Shown: in pieces, positions 11,508 through 22,997 of the stretch
Layout of the letters: each line of letters starts with the position of its first letter
Numbering within the stretch: the stretch's first letter is position 1
Assembly (NCBI GenBank): GCA_012295275.1
Contig: CM022666.1
Span: 4,746,887 to 4,810,886, forward strand
Origin: Chrysomallon squamiferum
Taxonomy: Eukaryota > Mollusca > Gastropoda > Neomphalida > Peltospiridae
DNA length: 64,000 nt
Direction: 5' to 3'
Translations under genes and position numbers: made by a program
Notes under the pieces: generated by a model
The model's input: the letters and a program-made list of their open reading frames with translations, nothing else
The model's database searches: none
Told to the model about the DNA's origin: nothing

Positions 11508-11885
11508 GGCAGATTAAATCAACAGTCATGAAACAAGTGACATTTACAAACAGAAGATTCTTCTGTCACTGGAAGATATTTCTGAGACATTTTATATTCC
11601 TGGCTCTGTAATAATAGATGGATGACTACACTTATTTATTCCGATTACTTGTAAGATAACAAATCCGGGCTGGAACTTTCCACTGTGTGATACACAGACT
11701 AAATGTTCTCCTTTTGTTGTTTATGGCTTAGTTGACACAGGACTAGAAGTTACGCTGTACTCTTTATTTAAGAATAACGGCAAAACCAATCGCAACAACA
11801 ACAACAAGTACTACTCCTACTACAACTACAACAACAACTATGGCTATTATTACTACTATTATAGCAATAACAACTATAATATGTA
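11508..11885 (+). pseudogene. Conserved segment with CDTQT motif, copy ii
   Basis: Frame reads DISETFYIPGSVIIDG, then TGA, then in the same frame LHLFIPITCK, TNPGWNFPLCDTQTKC, PFVVYGLVDTGLEVTLYSLF, and then AAC/TAC microsatellite (Asn/Tyr run) to a stop at 11885. The Cys spacing and the I-P-G-x-V-I-I start faintly recall the ML/GM2-activator lipid-binding fold, but this is a weak guess. The stop lies at the same codon as in the other two copies but uses a different triplet. Confidence 0.3.
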
Positions 11886-12137
11886 GCTTTTTTATGAACA
11901 ACATAAAAAAATACATATAATGACTTTGCTCATTTTATTCATAGTATATTAAATGACTATACGAAATCTATAGCGATAAATTAAATACAACAGAAGAAAA
12001 AACATTAAGCAATAAATTTAAATAAAGCAGACGACATTTCCTCATAGCCAATCAAAAATGATCGAGTGAGCTGGTAGAGAATATGATACTATGTTTTCAA
12101 AGTAATACGCTTGACTGATATCTACATACAGCTTGCG

Positions 12138-12196
12138 TGGAAAGCCCAGTACACGAAGACAATTATTATCCTCTGAACGGAGGTCGACGACGTCAT
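12138..12196 (+). promoter_or_regulatory. kB-like box and CRE-like site upstream of TNF B
   Basis: TGGAAAGCCCA at 12138-12148 is the reverse complement of the TGGGCTTTCCA box of the post-TNF TATA modules. GACGTCAT at 12189-12196 matches an ATF/CREB-type core. Both recur at the same spacing upstream of locus D (39913-39923 and 39964-39971). Conservation is seen; factor binding is inferred from consensus only. Confidence 0.4.
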
Positions 12197-12218
12197 ACGA
12201 CCTTTTCAAAGTAGCTGG

Positions 12219-12298
12219 TATAAAAATCAACGCAGCCTGCCAGAGAGCGTTTCGGTCGTAGACGTGATTCACGTGAACACAGAGGCAGCCTAATTTAG
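12219..12298 (+). promoter_or_regulatory. TATA box and non-coding exon 0 of TNF locus B
   Basis: TATAAAAA at 12219-12226, inferred start about 12248, leader with gcagcctgcca and gaggcagcctaatttag, donor |gtaagt after 12298. It is shared with loci C, D and F almost base for base. The acceptor is tttacag at 13657. No ATG in the leader. Confidence 0.7.
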
Positions 12299-13657
12299 GT
12301 AAGTACATGTTTTACTTATTTCATAGGTTATATATATCTACGTAAAATTATAATTTCATTTATTTCACAGGTAATATATATTTATATAAAATTATAATTA
12401 CATTTATTTCATTGATTATAAATATTTATATAAAATGATTATTTAACTTATTTTATAGGTTATATATATTTATATAAAATTATAATTTCACTCTGCTGTT
12501 TAGGATTTATGCAAGCCCTAATTTCATGTGTATAATATAATATTAAGTGATATTACATCGAAAATGTGCACGTTAATGTACCAGTTCACTTTGCTGTTTA
12601 GGATTTTTCCACGCCCTAATTTCATTTGTATAATATTAAATGATATTACATCAACTTGAAAAAACAAAACATCGCGGTAAGGTCGATAAGTTTCTAGCAC
12701 ATGCGTTGGCAGGTAAGAATAATAACAGCCACAGAAAATACAGCACTCATTTATTTGTCTGGTATCTCGAAAAAATCTGCAAAATGCACGTGCAAGTCGT
12801 GCCACTGGCATCTTAATGTAACAGTTCTATGGTTATAAAGCAGGAAAACTAAATAGCCAAGGTTTTAGGAACGGGTGAAGTGAACATTACCTCAAGTCTT
12901 TTTTCTCATCGGTGTAAAAAAATTTACAGAATTGTTTCAAGAACCAGACGATCTACCTACGAAGGTGATTAAATGTGTTCTTGAAACTTTGACAATACTT
13001 TAGTCAAGGTATTTTCCTTTTTGCTTGTCAAATTTGATGTCTGCTGAACGTAGAACTTTCCGCTATTAAGCCCTACCCGAGTTCACCGAGTGCTGTTGTT
13101 TGTTTTTGAATTTTTCACAATAAAACACATTTTAGTGATTTAATTAAATCATCAAAATCTATCGAGCGCGAACTGTTTTCTAACTTAAAAATAAGATGAT
13201 TTGAGAGTAGAAACTGCAAATAAGCCACCATCGCCTTGGTTAGTCACCTGATCAAAATACTTCCACTTGATTGGATGTCTATTTCACTTCACGGTATTGA
13301 AATATTTATTGCGCGCTTTGCTATCTCGACTGTTTTTCGCATACTTTAATTTTTTTTTTTTTTTTTTTTTTGACATCGCCTAGGAATATTATCAATGTAA
13401 ATATATCTTGATATTATTTATTTTACTTTTTTCTTTGAAAGAATATTATACAGAACTATATGTACGTGTGTATATTGTATGAGAATTTGTTAAGTTTTAT
13501 ATTTGTGTATGTACAAGTGTATATTTTTGGTTTGCTGAAATAATGTGTTATATAAGTGTGTGTATATTGTGTCTGTGTACGTGTGCGGGTGTGTGTATTT
13601 ATCTTGGTATTATTTATTACTAATAACTTTTTGTTTTCTTTGGGTCATGTTTTACAG
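12299..13657 (+). other. Intron 1 of TNF locus B
   Basis: AT-rich intron with repeated ttatatatatttatataaaattataattt units (12320-12490), also seen in introns 1 of A, C and D. A poly(T) tract lies at about 13350-13371. The minus-strand open frame at 12524-12811 is a shortened version of the one in locus D intron 1 and is disrupted relative to it. Confidence 0.5.
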
Positions 13658-13689
13658 ATTACTTCTACAATTAAAAGTTGTTACACAAA

Positions 13690-14619
13690 ATGGTACCAAT
13701 TCGTCCAGTCATTGGCATTCCTGTTATGGCACTAAGCTTCATACTCATCAGTGTCATTGCATCTGTAACATTAAAAGAATTTCTGAACAGAGAAACCAAC
13801 TTGTTGTTTGACAAGGAACTGTGTGTGAAAATCTCGTGCAAACCAGGAGAAAACTGTTGTGATGACAAATCTACGACCAGAACCAGGAACAATATCACGT
13901 ATTGCTGTTACAGAGATGGAGAAAAAGTAATAAGTGAAATTATGAAAAAGGTAAATTCTGTATTTAGTTCTAAAAACTTATATTCCATAAATACATTAAA
14001 TGGAAAAAAATTTTGTTTTCTGTAGATATAAAGAAACAGGGTAATTCTCTATAAAAATAATAAAAAGTTAAATTCTTTAAAAATGAAATAATATTTGAAT
14101 TATGAAAACGAGAAATTAATAGTGCTGAAAAATATTTATTTAGTTTCAAGTTGGTTATTCTTTGTAGAAACTGAGTGAAAGTCACACAAAAGCTGAGAAA
14201 AGTGGTAAGTTAAGACAGACACTCTCAGACATACATAAAAACACAAACTCGCAGAAACATAGATACACAAAGAAAAGTCATAAACACATACATACACAAA
14301 CACAGACAGATACACAGAAAAGGATCTACACACAAACAGAAACATTCAGGCACTCATATTTAAATATCCACAAAAGTTTTTATAATTATGTATTTGTATG
14401 TTCGTGCATATTTGTGTATAGTCTAAGTATGTAAACATGTACAAATGTATATTTATGTGTGTGTGTGTCTGTGTGTGTGTGTGTGTGTGTTTTAGAACCA
14501 AAACTAAAGCAGCTCAGAGATGTCGCTGATCTTTTCAATTCAGATAATAAAAACAGTGTGTACGAATCTCTGTATGGATGAATCTATATATTTATACATG
14601 CATCAGTAGTCTACATGTG

Positions 14620-14658
<39 letters not shown>

Positions 14659-15567
14659 CAGAACAGGAACTTAAACAGATCCGAGAGGTCGCTGATCGTT
14701 TGAATAATAAAAACAATGTGAAGACATCGGCTCATCTACAAATGGATGTCACAGCAACATATGACAAAAGTAAGAAAACAAATAGTAGAAGCAGTGTTAG
14801 CAGTAGTAGTAATAGTAGTAGTAGTAGTAGTAGTAGTAGTAATATTAGTACTAGAGTAGTAGTAGTAGTAGTAGTAGTAGTAGAGTAGTAGTATTAGTAG
14901 CACTGGTAAAAGTAGTTGTAGTAGTAGTAGTTGGTCTGGTAAAAGTAGTTGTAGTAGTAATCACATAGTTATTAGTAGTGGTTAGGAAATAATAGAAGAA
15001 ACTGTGATAACAATAGTATTAGCACGTTAGTAGTAACAATATCAATGATGGTACTAAAGTAGTCAATAGCAGGAGTTTGTAGTAGTTATAGAAATATAGT
15101 AGTAATATTATCTACAACTGTTGACAATTTAAAATAAAAATATTATTTAAAAATATTTTCTTCTTACAAACTTTTCAGACACATCGAAGCCTCTCATTAA
15201 ATGGACGTCGTCTGGTAAAAGATCGTTTGTAAAAGGAGCTGCAGCTGTTGTCGCTGACGGGATTCAAGTCAAAGAAGCTGCTTACTACTTCATATACAGC
15301 AACGTTGTATTCCATGCCAACCAAATCACAGGGCTAGAATACCCTAGGCTGTGCCACTCATTTGAAAAATATCCAAATTATGAAGTCCTCTACAGAAATC
15401 CTCAAACAACATGCAAAGTTAGAGGATACAAGGAACGTTTTGCTGCTTCCTACATTGGAGCTGTTTACTACCTGAAAGCCAATGACACTGTAGTGGTGAG
15501 AACATCAGTTGTGAACAGAATTTTGAGAGATCCTGAGACCACCTACTTTGGCCTGTACATGCTTTGA
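13690..15567 (+). CDS. TNF superfamily ligand, locus B (4 coding exons)
   Basis: Predicted 264-residue type II TNF ligand. Exons: 13690-13950, 14168-14204, 14662-14769, 15179-15567, all with GT/AG borders and the same phases as locus A. N-terminus MVPIRPVIGIPVMALSF, membrane helix, then the same six-cysteine stalk with sequons NIT and (with x = Arg) RN-type variation. Exon 4 gives EQELKQIREVADRLNN and SAHLQMDVTATYDK. The last exon keeps AAYYFIYSNVVF, the cysteine in PQTTCKV, SYIGAVYYLKANDTVVV and TTYFGLYML. It differs from the others at ITGLEYPRLCHSFE and VRGYKERFAA, in loops between strands that often face receptors in this family. The last exon has no in-frame ATG near its start, so simple ORF scanning misses it. 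Confidence 0.87.
14496..14569 (+). pseudogene. Degenerate exon 3 in locus B
   Basis: Follows acceptor ttttag after a TG tract and reads EPKLKQLRDVADLFN-like sequence. No in-phase donor to exon 4 is visible. Same interpretation as in locus A: a decayed copy of exon 4. Confidence 0.55.
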
Positions 15568-15644
15568 GATTGTTAAGAGAGGCCTATATTATTACTGTTA
15601 ATAGATAATTTATGCTGTGAGAAAAAAAGTGTGTTTCTTTAGTG

Positions 15645-16300
15645 ATTAATGTTTCTCCGAAGTAACAAATAAGATTGTTGAAGGACTGAGCTTTTCCCCC
15701 AGGCTGTAAATAGTTCGTCATAATCAACAGACTGAGCGTTATAGTTGTAACTGGTAACATATAATTTCTGTATTCTGACAGAAAGACAGAGCTCGTGGAT
15801 TTCTACATATCAAACTAACCTTTTATCGTAACATTATCTTGAAACGTTTATATCAGACATACACTGATCTATCTTTATAGCCTTCAATGTCATTATTATT
15901 ATTATTAAATAGCTATTATTTCATTATTATTATTATTTCTTATTTATTCATCTGATTTTATTATTAAATAAATTGCATTCACGAAACTTGTGGTTGTTTG
16001 TGATTTTTGATGTCCTGGATATATCTAACATTTTTAATTTATTTTTATAATTCTTTCATTAATAATTAATTATACCACTGGAATATGAATCACGTATGAT
16101 TAAAAAACGTATTTGGACAGATTGCCAGTATTTTGAATAACAAAATATTAACACTATTTTTTAACTTGTTTCCAACTCCTTGAAGGTTTCCGAGAAGTAA
16201 TAAATATTAACTGGGCTTTCCACCCAAGCTATAAATAGTTGTCAGGCCACTAGTTGAAGTTGTCAACCGTATTACTAACAGACGGATTTAGAAAGTATGA
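15645..16300 (+). promoter_or_regulatory. Post-TNF TATA module, copy 2
   Basis: CTATAAATAG at 16229-16238 is preceded by actgggctttccacccaag and followed by the conserved leader and donor gatttagaaa|gtatga (about 16290). A weaker relative, gactgagcttttcccccaggctgtaaatag, lies at about 15680, and another lacking the TATA box at about 16560. The box thus occurs up to three times per unit. Confidence 0.45.
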
Positions 16301-16417
16301 ATGCTTTATTATTGTCATAAATAAATAAATCTGTTGTTGTGATCGTTGTTGTTATTTTTGTTGAATATGAATATCAATATTTAAAAAAAAAAAAAAAATT
16401 ATTATTATTATTTTTAG

Positions 16418-16485
16418 GTCGGTTAATTAAGAAAGCAGTAACTAGGTCACGAACGCCATTTGCAACACAATGCACCCATTCATAA
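16418..16485 (+). CDS. Small conserved terminal exon, copy 2
   Basis: After acceptor atttttag the frame reads RLIKKAVTRSRTPFATQ then CTHS and stop TAA (16483-16485). The reading frame and stop are kept in copies 3 and 4, which is why I list it as possibly coding. It has no ATG of its own and the conserved leader upstream has none either, so it must be either a last exon joined to an unseen exon or part of a non-coding RNA. Confidence 0.4.
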
Positions 16486-16636
16486 GACATACAAATGTGT
16501 GTGTGTGTTTCTTTAGATTAAGGTTTCCAAGAAATAATGATAATAAAAAACATTCTTCCAGAACTGAGCTTTCCACTTAAATGGTTAGTAAGTAAGTAAG
16601 TAAGTAAATAAATACATAAAGTTTAAGACATCAAGA

Positions 16637-16697
<61 letters not shown>
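16637..16697. repeat. (AAT)n microsatellite
   Basis: Pure AAT repeat. The poly-leucine frame on the minus strand is an artefact. Confidence 0.95.
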
Positions 16698-16699
<2 letters not shown>

Positions 16700-16700
<1 letters not shown>

Positions 16701-17540
16701 GTAATAATAAAATTAAATAAATGATAAAAATTAAAGTAAAACAAAATGAATGAATAAAAAAAAACAAATAATAATAAATCAAATTATAAAAAAGTCTCAG
16801 AATGACTTCTAAACACTAGCTAACCACCTCATCAAACCCATAAAGTATCATGTAATCTCAGTAATAAAAGAATAGAGAAATAACAAATGAAAATCAAGTC
16901 ATTTACATGTGATGTTTTCGTGTCACGTTATGTGATTCACTGCCTTTTCTCACCAGGGTCATAACCAGGGTAAAGTAAGAGAAACGACATTAATGAACCT
17001 GCACAAACAGCCTGTCTGTGTTTACCTGAACTAAACAGTATTGATCTAGCACATCCAAGTAGTAGACGGGCGCGGTGGATCGGGAAATTTAAATCAGTAC
17101 AGATTAACTGGATTTCAGGATTACTGGTAGACGGATTAGTGATGGTCAGTGTGTATCAGCAATATGATCGAAATTCGTTCATTAACAACACAATAATCAA
17201 TTCTAATTCAGATTTCAGGTATTTTTTTTAAAAAGGTACGAAGTTAAAGTAAAGTCGAATCCTCCTAATAGTTAACTAGAATCAGCATTTTCAGAAAGAA
17301 ATAATAAATCGTACAAAGACGTAAGATCTTTTATTTTATAAAACGAAAATTAAAGAAAAATTGAATTTAAGTTTAAAAAATAAAAATATTATTAAATATT
17401 AACTATTCAGTTCCAGAAAGAAATACTTTAGTTCGTTTGTCAAAAGTAAAAGTTTACAAATTAATTTACTGTCAGAGTATTTTTAAAGTTAAAATTAGCA
17501 GGTCACAGAATGTTTACCGCTGTCTGGTGACCTCATCAAA
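16700..17540. other. Spacer before the M1 block, no gene seen
   Basis: AT-rich with no clear exon. From about 17215 to 17540 it matches 50455-50785 closely (e.g. taactagaatc, gtacaaagacgtaagatctt, aattagcaggtcacagaatg), marking a duplicated segment edge. Confidence 0.5.
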
Positions 17541-17890
17541 CGATTCTTTATCCGACTTTCCAGTGATAACGTGCACAGTTTCGCTTGTCGTTCTACTTTA
17601 TCTGACTTTCCAGTGATAACGTGCACAGTTTCGCTTGTCGTTCCAGTATAACTTTTCGCTTGTCGTTCTACTTTATCTGACTTTCCAGTGATAACGTGCA
17701 CAGTTTCGCTTGTCATTCTACTTTATCTGACTTTCCAGTGATAACGTGCACAGTTTCGCTTGTCGTTCTACTTTATCTGACTTTCCAGTGATAACGTGCA
17801 CAGTTTCGCTTGTCGTTCTACTTTATCTGACAACTTTTCACTTGACGATGTTTCTCGTTCTACTTTATCTGACAACTTTTCACTTGACGA
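17541..17890. repeat. 50-bp minisatellite array
   Basis: Direct repeats of period 50: actttatctgactttccagt, gataacgtgcacagtttcgc, ttgtcgttct, about five copies. One unit is shortened, and two 42-bp variants at the end read ctgacaacttttcacttgac. There are no spacers between units, so this is not a CRISPR. The paralogous site near 50785 has no array. Confidence 0.92.
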
Positions 17891-18279
17891 TGTTTCGTTA
17901 GACGCTAAAATGTATATGAGATGAAACCAAAAGAAACGAAAACAGTTTCAGTGATGTTCACGTTGTTAAAAGATTAAGGCGTGTCTTCCTCCTTAAACAG
18001 TCGAAACGTGGCCTGTATAAACAGAACGAAAGAAAGAAAGAAGATACAAAAGAAAAATAAAGACGATGAAAAATCAGAAAATGAAAGAATTTATCCAATC
18101 ATGACACAAAGTTCTATAATTTTAAAAGTGAAAGTGCATTTGTCTTAGTTGTGTTTATGTTAGAACTCAGATTATGTTTGTATATATCTGAGTGTGTTTA
18201 ATAGAATAATAGAAGTAATATTTTTTCTTAAATTTGTTTAAATTCTAATTTTATTTGATACGAATTGTTTTATGTTCAC

Positions 18280-18410
18280 AGTGGCATCAGATTCTCTGAG
18301 ATATTATTTACATATGTGTATAGAGATTTGCTTCCATAATCTATAAGATATAAATGAAATTTAGTTCTGTTATAACAGGACTTTTCATTGCAATAAAATA
18401 AAAATAAAAA
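18280..18410 (+). other. 3'-UTR-like segment of the M family
   Basis: catcagattctctgagatat, ttccataatctataagata and a poly(A) signal AATAAA at about 18392 recur at 52990-53130 and 62265-62355. At 62 kb the segment follows a terminal exon with a stop codon, so it is inferred to be a 3' untranslated region. Here the terminal exon itself is missing. Confidence 0.4.
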
Positions 18411-18474
18411 AAGACATGGATATTAGTAAAATTAAATATTGTTTTTCAAAATCACTGGTTCTTACCTGCTGATC

Positions 18475-18684
18475 GAGTCATATCAAGGGGAGGTAATCCA
18501 TGCTGCAAAACAGCGAAAACGTCAAAGCGCAGTGAAGGGAAATTCAGTGACAGCGTTCTGTGTGATATTCGGTTTGATGTTTGTGGTTGATATTTTGTTG
18601 TTTGCTCATCGGATGGCCAAGACAATCTCGTTCGCTAAGCTTCTCCTGTACGGGTACCTGAGTATGTGGATTATAAGGAAACAG
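18475..18684 (+). CDS. Putative membrane-protein exon, M family
   Basis: Open frame ending at a GT donor (aaacag|gtaatt). It encodes a polar start with KQRKRQSAVKG, then a strongly hydrophobic stretch (SVTAFCVIFGLMFVVDILLF), AHRMAKTISFAKLL and LYGYLSMWIIRKQ: one or two membrane segments with basic flanks. A degraded copy of its first part lies at 62440-62525. The phase (0) does not match the start of the acidic exon at 19136, so an intermediate exon is missing or the order is not as drawn. Family not recognised. Confidence 0.4.
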
Positions 18685-18822
18685 GTAATTAATTATTTGT
18701 TTATGGACACTTCAGTGCATATTATTATTAGTAATTAATGAAAGATATTTAATTTTTTAGTGAAGTTGTAACACATTTATTGTGTATGATTAGGTCAAAC
18801 ATATGTAAAATAATGTTTTTAA

Positions 18823-18828
<6 letters not shown>

Positions 18829-18860
<32 letters not shown>

Positions 18861-18935
18861 ATAATAATAATAATGATGATGATGATGATGATGATGATGA
18901 TAATAATGATAATAACAACAACAACAACAACATTT
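18829..18935. repeat. Compound (ACT)n(AAT)n(GAT)n(AAC)n microsatellite
   Basis: Adjacent runs of four trinucleotide types. Confidence 0.95.
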
Positions 18936-19135
18936 ACAAAGTACTACTACTAATAACAGGTTGACATTTAATTATTTACCTTTTATTTGTTATGTTGTTA
19001 AATTACTTTTTATATCAGTTATTTTAATAGGTAATTTGATCATCCTCATTATTATTAAATCTAGTACTAATATATTAGTGGTAGTAATTAAACACCCAGT
19101 ATCATTGTAATACAAACTATGAATTATCTTGACAG

Positions 19136-19234
19136 CTGATGATGAAGGTGACGATGACATACTGAGACAGGAAACTGAAAAACCTAAATCTCTGTTTGAA
19201 AATATTCGACTAGGTGTTAAGAAATTCTGTATTC
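19136..19234 (+). pseudogene. M family acidic exon, copy M1
   Basis: After acceptor ttgacag: DDEGDDDILRQETEKPK, then SLFENIRLGVKKFCI. Compared with M2 (donor attcag|gtgagc) the donor has been replaced by cgtatatat, so splicing at this site is doubtful. Copies at 31947 and 47016. Confidence 0.45.
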
Positions 19235-19468
19235 GTATATATGTATATATATATATGTATCAGAGAATGTTAAGGAAGACAACTCTTTCATACTCAAGGA
19301 CCTTTATCTCAAGAAAAGCTTGTTGTTGCTATTGTTGTTAATGTAATATCACTATTATTACTATTATTGGTATTGTTGTTGTTATTTATAACTATTGTTA
19401 TTGTATCATGGTTGTTGATGAACTTTTTTCGCAGTTAATATTTTGTTTCAGTTTTATTTTTCATCCAG

Positions 19469-19603
19469 GTAGTCTAAACACTTTTTATCCCAAATGCTGT
19501 TGTCTCAGTAGTTGTGTGTCTCCTTGTTTATGGAACTGTACACGTGTCAGAGGTGGTGCTAACCAAGCAAAGTTTCAAAAGACTGGGTCTCCATCACGAT
19601 ATG
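19469..19603 (+). pseudogene. M family hydrophobic exon, copy M1 (nonsense)
   Basis: Acceptor catccag, donor atg|gtaagt, 135 nt. In phase 0 it reads V-V-stop-TLFIPNAVVSVVVCLLVYG then VHVSEVVLTKQSFKRLGLHHDM. The TAA replaces a CAA present in copy M2. An alternative frame is cysteine-rich (KCCCLSSCVSPCLW) and also open, so the coding frame is not certain. Phase 0 agrees with the preceding exon end of M2 and with the ten-residue last exon. Confidence 0.45.
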
Positions 19604-20684
19604 GTAAGTGCTATCTGTAAGTTTATTTATTTCTTTTAAAATAATTTTCGAAATTAACTGTGATTAATTTTTTAGATGATTTCTTTTTTATCCATATGTA
19701 ACTGGAAATAAACATTGAGTATAGCAAATATCATGTACTCAGTGTATGCTATTATAAAATTGACATCCTATTCTGTAGAATGTATGATATATCTGAATAT
19801 ATATTTCTTTTAAATTACAGAACGGATTCATAGACATCCAAGCTTTTTGGTTTATAATGAATAATACAAGCTAATCTGATGTTCCAGTCAAAAAGGTCTG
19901 TGAGTTTATTTATTTATTTTTAAATACTTTTTTTAAGCCATATGTAACTGGAAATGAAACAAAAGTTACAGAATGACGTAATTTCAACATCCCGGATACA
20001 GTATTATTCCAGTACAGTACATACCATGTAATTTATGTATCCAGGTAGGGATACATTATTAAAGATGAATAGAGTACAGTACTTACCATGTAATTTATGT
20101 ATCCGGGGATAGATAGAAAATGAAAGAATTTAACAAGTCATGACAGAGAGTTTTATCAAATATAATTTTAAAACTGTAAGTGCATTTGTCTTAGTTGTGT
20201 TTATGTGAGAACTCAGATTATACTTGTACATAACTGATTGTGTTCAATATTCTTAAAAACACTAAGAAAAGTAATATGTTTTCTTATATTTGTTTAAATT
20301 TTAATTATCTGTTTTTAATTTACTTAATTTACTGGATCTACATTAGAAGGTAAATTATTTCTGTCTAAGATGGTCTCTTGAATATTAATATTCTTTTAAT
20401 TTCAGTTGTAAAGAATATTTTATTTGTTAGTATGTGATCATTATAGTTACTTTATTGTTATCATTATTAGTTGAACTATTGATTTATTAAATTAATTAAT
20501 AATATTTTTTGTGTAAATGTTTATTTAATTTATAGTTGTTGTTATTTAATTACTTATCCTTATTAATTATTAATGAATTAATTATATATATATTCAATTT
20601 TTTTCATATATATATGAACTAAACTTATTCCATGAAATTAATTCTTTTCTTTTTTTTACTTTCTCTCTTTTCATCTTTTAACAG
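19604..20684 (+). other. Intron-like spacer of M1
   Basis: AT-rich, conserved with 32671-33447 and 47478-48317. Includes the phrase gtacagtacttaccatgtaatttatgtatccgg in two nearby copies. No exon recognised. Confidence 0.5.
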
Positions 20685-20717
20685 ATCTGGTTTTGTCAGG
20701 CTAAGAATAATTTTTGA
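20685..20717 (+). CDS. M family terminal mini-exon, copy M1
   Basis: After a strong acceptor (ttcatcttttaacag) the frame is IWFCQAKNNF then TGA. Copies at 48318-48350 (IWFCQAKNNF, TAA) and 50876-50908 (IWFCQAKVNF, TGA) keep the frame. M2 (33448) has one extra T and is broken. Frame and stop position are preserved while the stop triplet changes, which supports coding use as a C-terminus. Confidence 0.45.
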   Translation: MWFCQAKNNF

Positions 20718-20824
20718 AACCAGCGAGGATCAGACAATGAAAGATACATGAAAAGAAATAAATTAAAAAACTTTAAAGTATTACATTCTCATATGTAAGA
20801 ACAAAGGTTGTCATGGCCATCATC

Positions 20825-21345
20825 CTATATCATCATTCAGATTTTCACTGTCAACATCATTATTGTGAATTTTACTGTCAACATCATTATTCAGAATTTT
20901 ACTGTCAAGATCCTCATTCAAAAATTCAATGTGAACCTCATCGTTGGTAATTTTATTGTCTACATCTTCATCCAGAATGTTATTAACAAAATAATCACTG
21001 ACTATCCTCATCATTCACAAAAGATGGACTCTGCTTCAGGTTTTATTTACTATTATTTTAGGTTTTACTCACATTATACAATGGATGTTCTTATACAATA
21101 GATGTTCTATGTACAATGGATGTTCTTGTACAATAGATGTTCTATGTACAATGGATGTTCTTGTACACTGGATATTCTTTGTACAATGGATGCTCTAGTA
21201 CAGTTGATATTCTATGTACAATATGTGTTCTTCTGCAGTAGATGTTCTGTATACAGTGACTGTTGTACAGTAGATGTTCAGTGTACAGTGAATGTTCTTG
21301 TATGGTTGATTTTCTATATAAAGTGACTGTTGAAAGTTAAATGTT
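20825..21345. repeat. Two adjacent minisatellites of the M unit
   Basis: 20825-21005: about 24-bp units of catcattcagaattttactg tcaa type. 21065-21345: about 22-bp units of gtacaatggatgttct type, diverged. Both arrays recur at 33590-34380, 48450-49110 and 53200-53690 with different copy numbers. Open frames across them are by-products of the period. Confidence 0.85.
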
Positions 21346-21549
21346 CATTGATTGGTTTATAATGAATAATACAAGTTAAGTGGATGTTCCTGTTAAAAAG
21401 GATTTTCTTTATACAGTATGTACTCATGCATTGAAATGATCAGAGTAATAAATGTTTATATAGATGTTAAAATTAAAATGTCATGACAAATTTCCATAAT
21501 AAACAATCTGTTTAAAGCATTTTTTGTTTTTTCAGAATAAGAAATGTTT

Positions 21550-21790
21550 TTACAAGCATTCCATTAATAATTTTATTATCATCATGATCATTAATTTTAT
21601 TATCACTATCATCATCATAATTACCACTACTGCTACTACTATTAGTATTACTAAATAATTAATATTAATAGTATTATTCTTACTACTACTACTACTATTT
21701 ATATTAGTGCTGCTGCTGCTACTACTACTGCTATTAAATTTATCATCATCATCTTCATCATCATCATTATTATTGTTTAATGTTGACATT
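21550..21790. repeat. ATC/TAC trinucleotide-rich tract
   Basis: Compound runs of atc, tac and tgc triplets. Relatives lie at 34555-34790, 36050-36330, 49365-49590, 51000-51150 and 57595-57735. Ser/Asn/Ile-rich frames here are not genes. Confidence 0.85.
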
Positions 21791-22379
21791 GTTGTTAAAT
21801 AAGGACTACAGCGATACCTCTGGTCACCTGTTCATAATTTTTATTACTTGGATATTTACTTTAAGTGTAGTACAAATGTCTTGTTCTGAATTTGTGATTT
21901 TCTTGCTTTCTTTTGTTTTCTTTTTTTCTTCTTTTTTCTTTTTTTAATATCAAGTAAAATTAATAAGAGCATCTTTCAGCTCAGTTTCAGTTCTACATCA
22001 TTTAAATATTTATACTTTATAGACAGTATGTTAAATATTGCTGTTATATAACAATGTACATATCACATACTTATATAGATACACCTACTTGCACAAATTC
22101 TTAAAATAGATCACGGTGTGTATATGTGTGTGTGTGTTTGTGTGTGTGTCTGTGTGTGTGTATGTGCACGCATGTAGGTTTATCTAATAGTATGTGACTT
22201 GCTTGTATTGTATTGTTTCTTGTTTGTTGATTTTTTTTTTTTTTTCCAGCTGGTCTTTGCTCTGAATAAGGTCATGCAGTAAGGTAATAAACTGCGTATA
22301 TTAACTAAATATACATAATAGTATGTACACATGTATAAAATGACTTTGTAGATGTACCACAATTCACGTTTACCTAACT

Positions 22380-22796
22380 TCATTATTTTTACCCAGTTAG
22401 TTGAATAAGTACAATTCCAGTCACGTGACAGTACTATTATATATCGGGTAGTATCACTTACCGAACACCTGAACAGAAGTGACGCAGATGAGTAAACACC
22501 TACATAACTAGTTACACAGTGCGTTCAGTGGTCAGCGACAAAAAACAAAAAGCACAAAACAAAACAAATCTCGGTTCTTTTATGAGAAAGGGACTCGCGT
22601 TATTTATCAGCGTGTTCCCGACCTTGCAACTTGACGTCTGTCGCCAGATCATTCTGACAAACAAGAGTCAGTAACATCTAGCACTCCATAGGTTTTAATT
22701 AATTCCGAAAAAAGTCACAGGAAGAAAGTCACAATTTTTAATTACGAAATATATTAGCAACGAAAGATTAAACACATTTTGTTAATGTTCTTTGGT
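22380..22796. other. Spacer before the locus C block
   Basis: No gene seen. tatcacttaccgaacacctgaacagaagt (about 22453) recurs near 54390 and 58410, marking the start of several duplicated segments. Confidence 0.4.
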
Positions 22797-22997
22797 TTTA
22801 ATGTTGATGGTTTAGTCTGATGTTCCACTCGATATCACGAAAAATTCTGCCGCAGCATACACGAACCCTTCATAACAGATTTTGATACCACCCTTATTGG
22901 TATGAATAACTTCCATATTAAACATACTTCTGATACTAGAGCAAGCTGGAGAATATATAGTGAAACACATTTTAAGGTAGAACATTTTGTAAATTAT
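22797..22997 (-). pseudogene. Second copy of the 66-codon minus-strand frame
   Basis: Very similar to 10437-10637, but a missing base near 22840 (cacgaaaaattctg against gacgaagaaattctg) breaks the frame within GYAAAEFLRH. It is followed downstream by the same three-unit 70-bp repeat (about 23030-23225). Confidence 0.4.

Noticed and set aside
17541-17890. Regular 50-bp repeats resembling a CRISPR array
   Set aside because: Units are contiguous without unique spacers, unit length drifts to 42 bp, and the context is eukaryotic. It is a minisatellite.
19408-19620. Cysteine-rich reading of the M hydrophobic exon as a secreted Cys peptide
   Set aside because: Open in M1 and M3 but not through M2, and its phase does not fit the preceding exon end; the hydrophobic phase-0 reading fits exon borders better. 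Not fully excluded.
21550-21789. Ser/Asn/Asp-rich frames in trinucleotide tracts (also 49344-49589)
   Set aside because: Compound microsatellites with no conserved non-repeat part.
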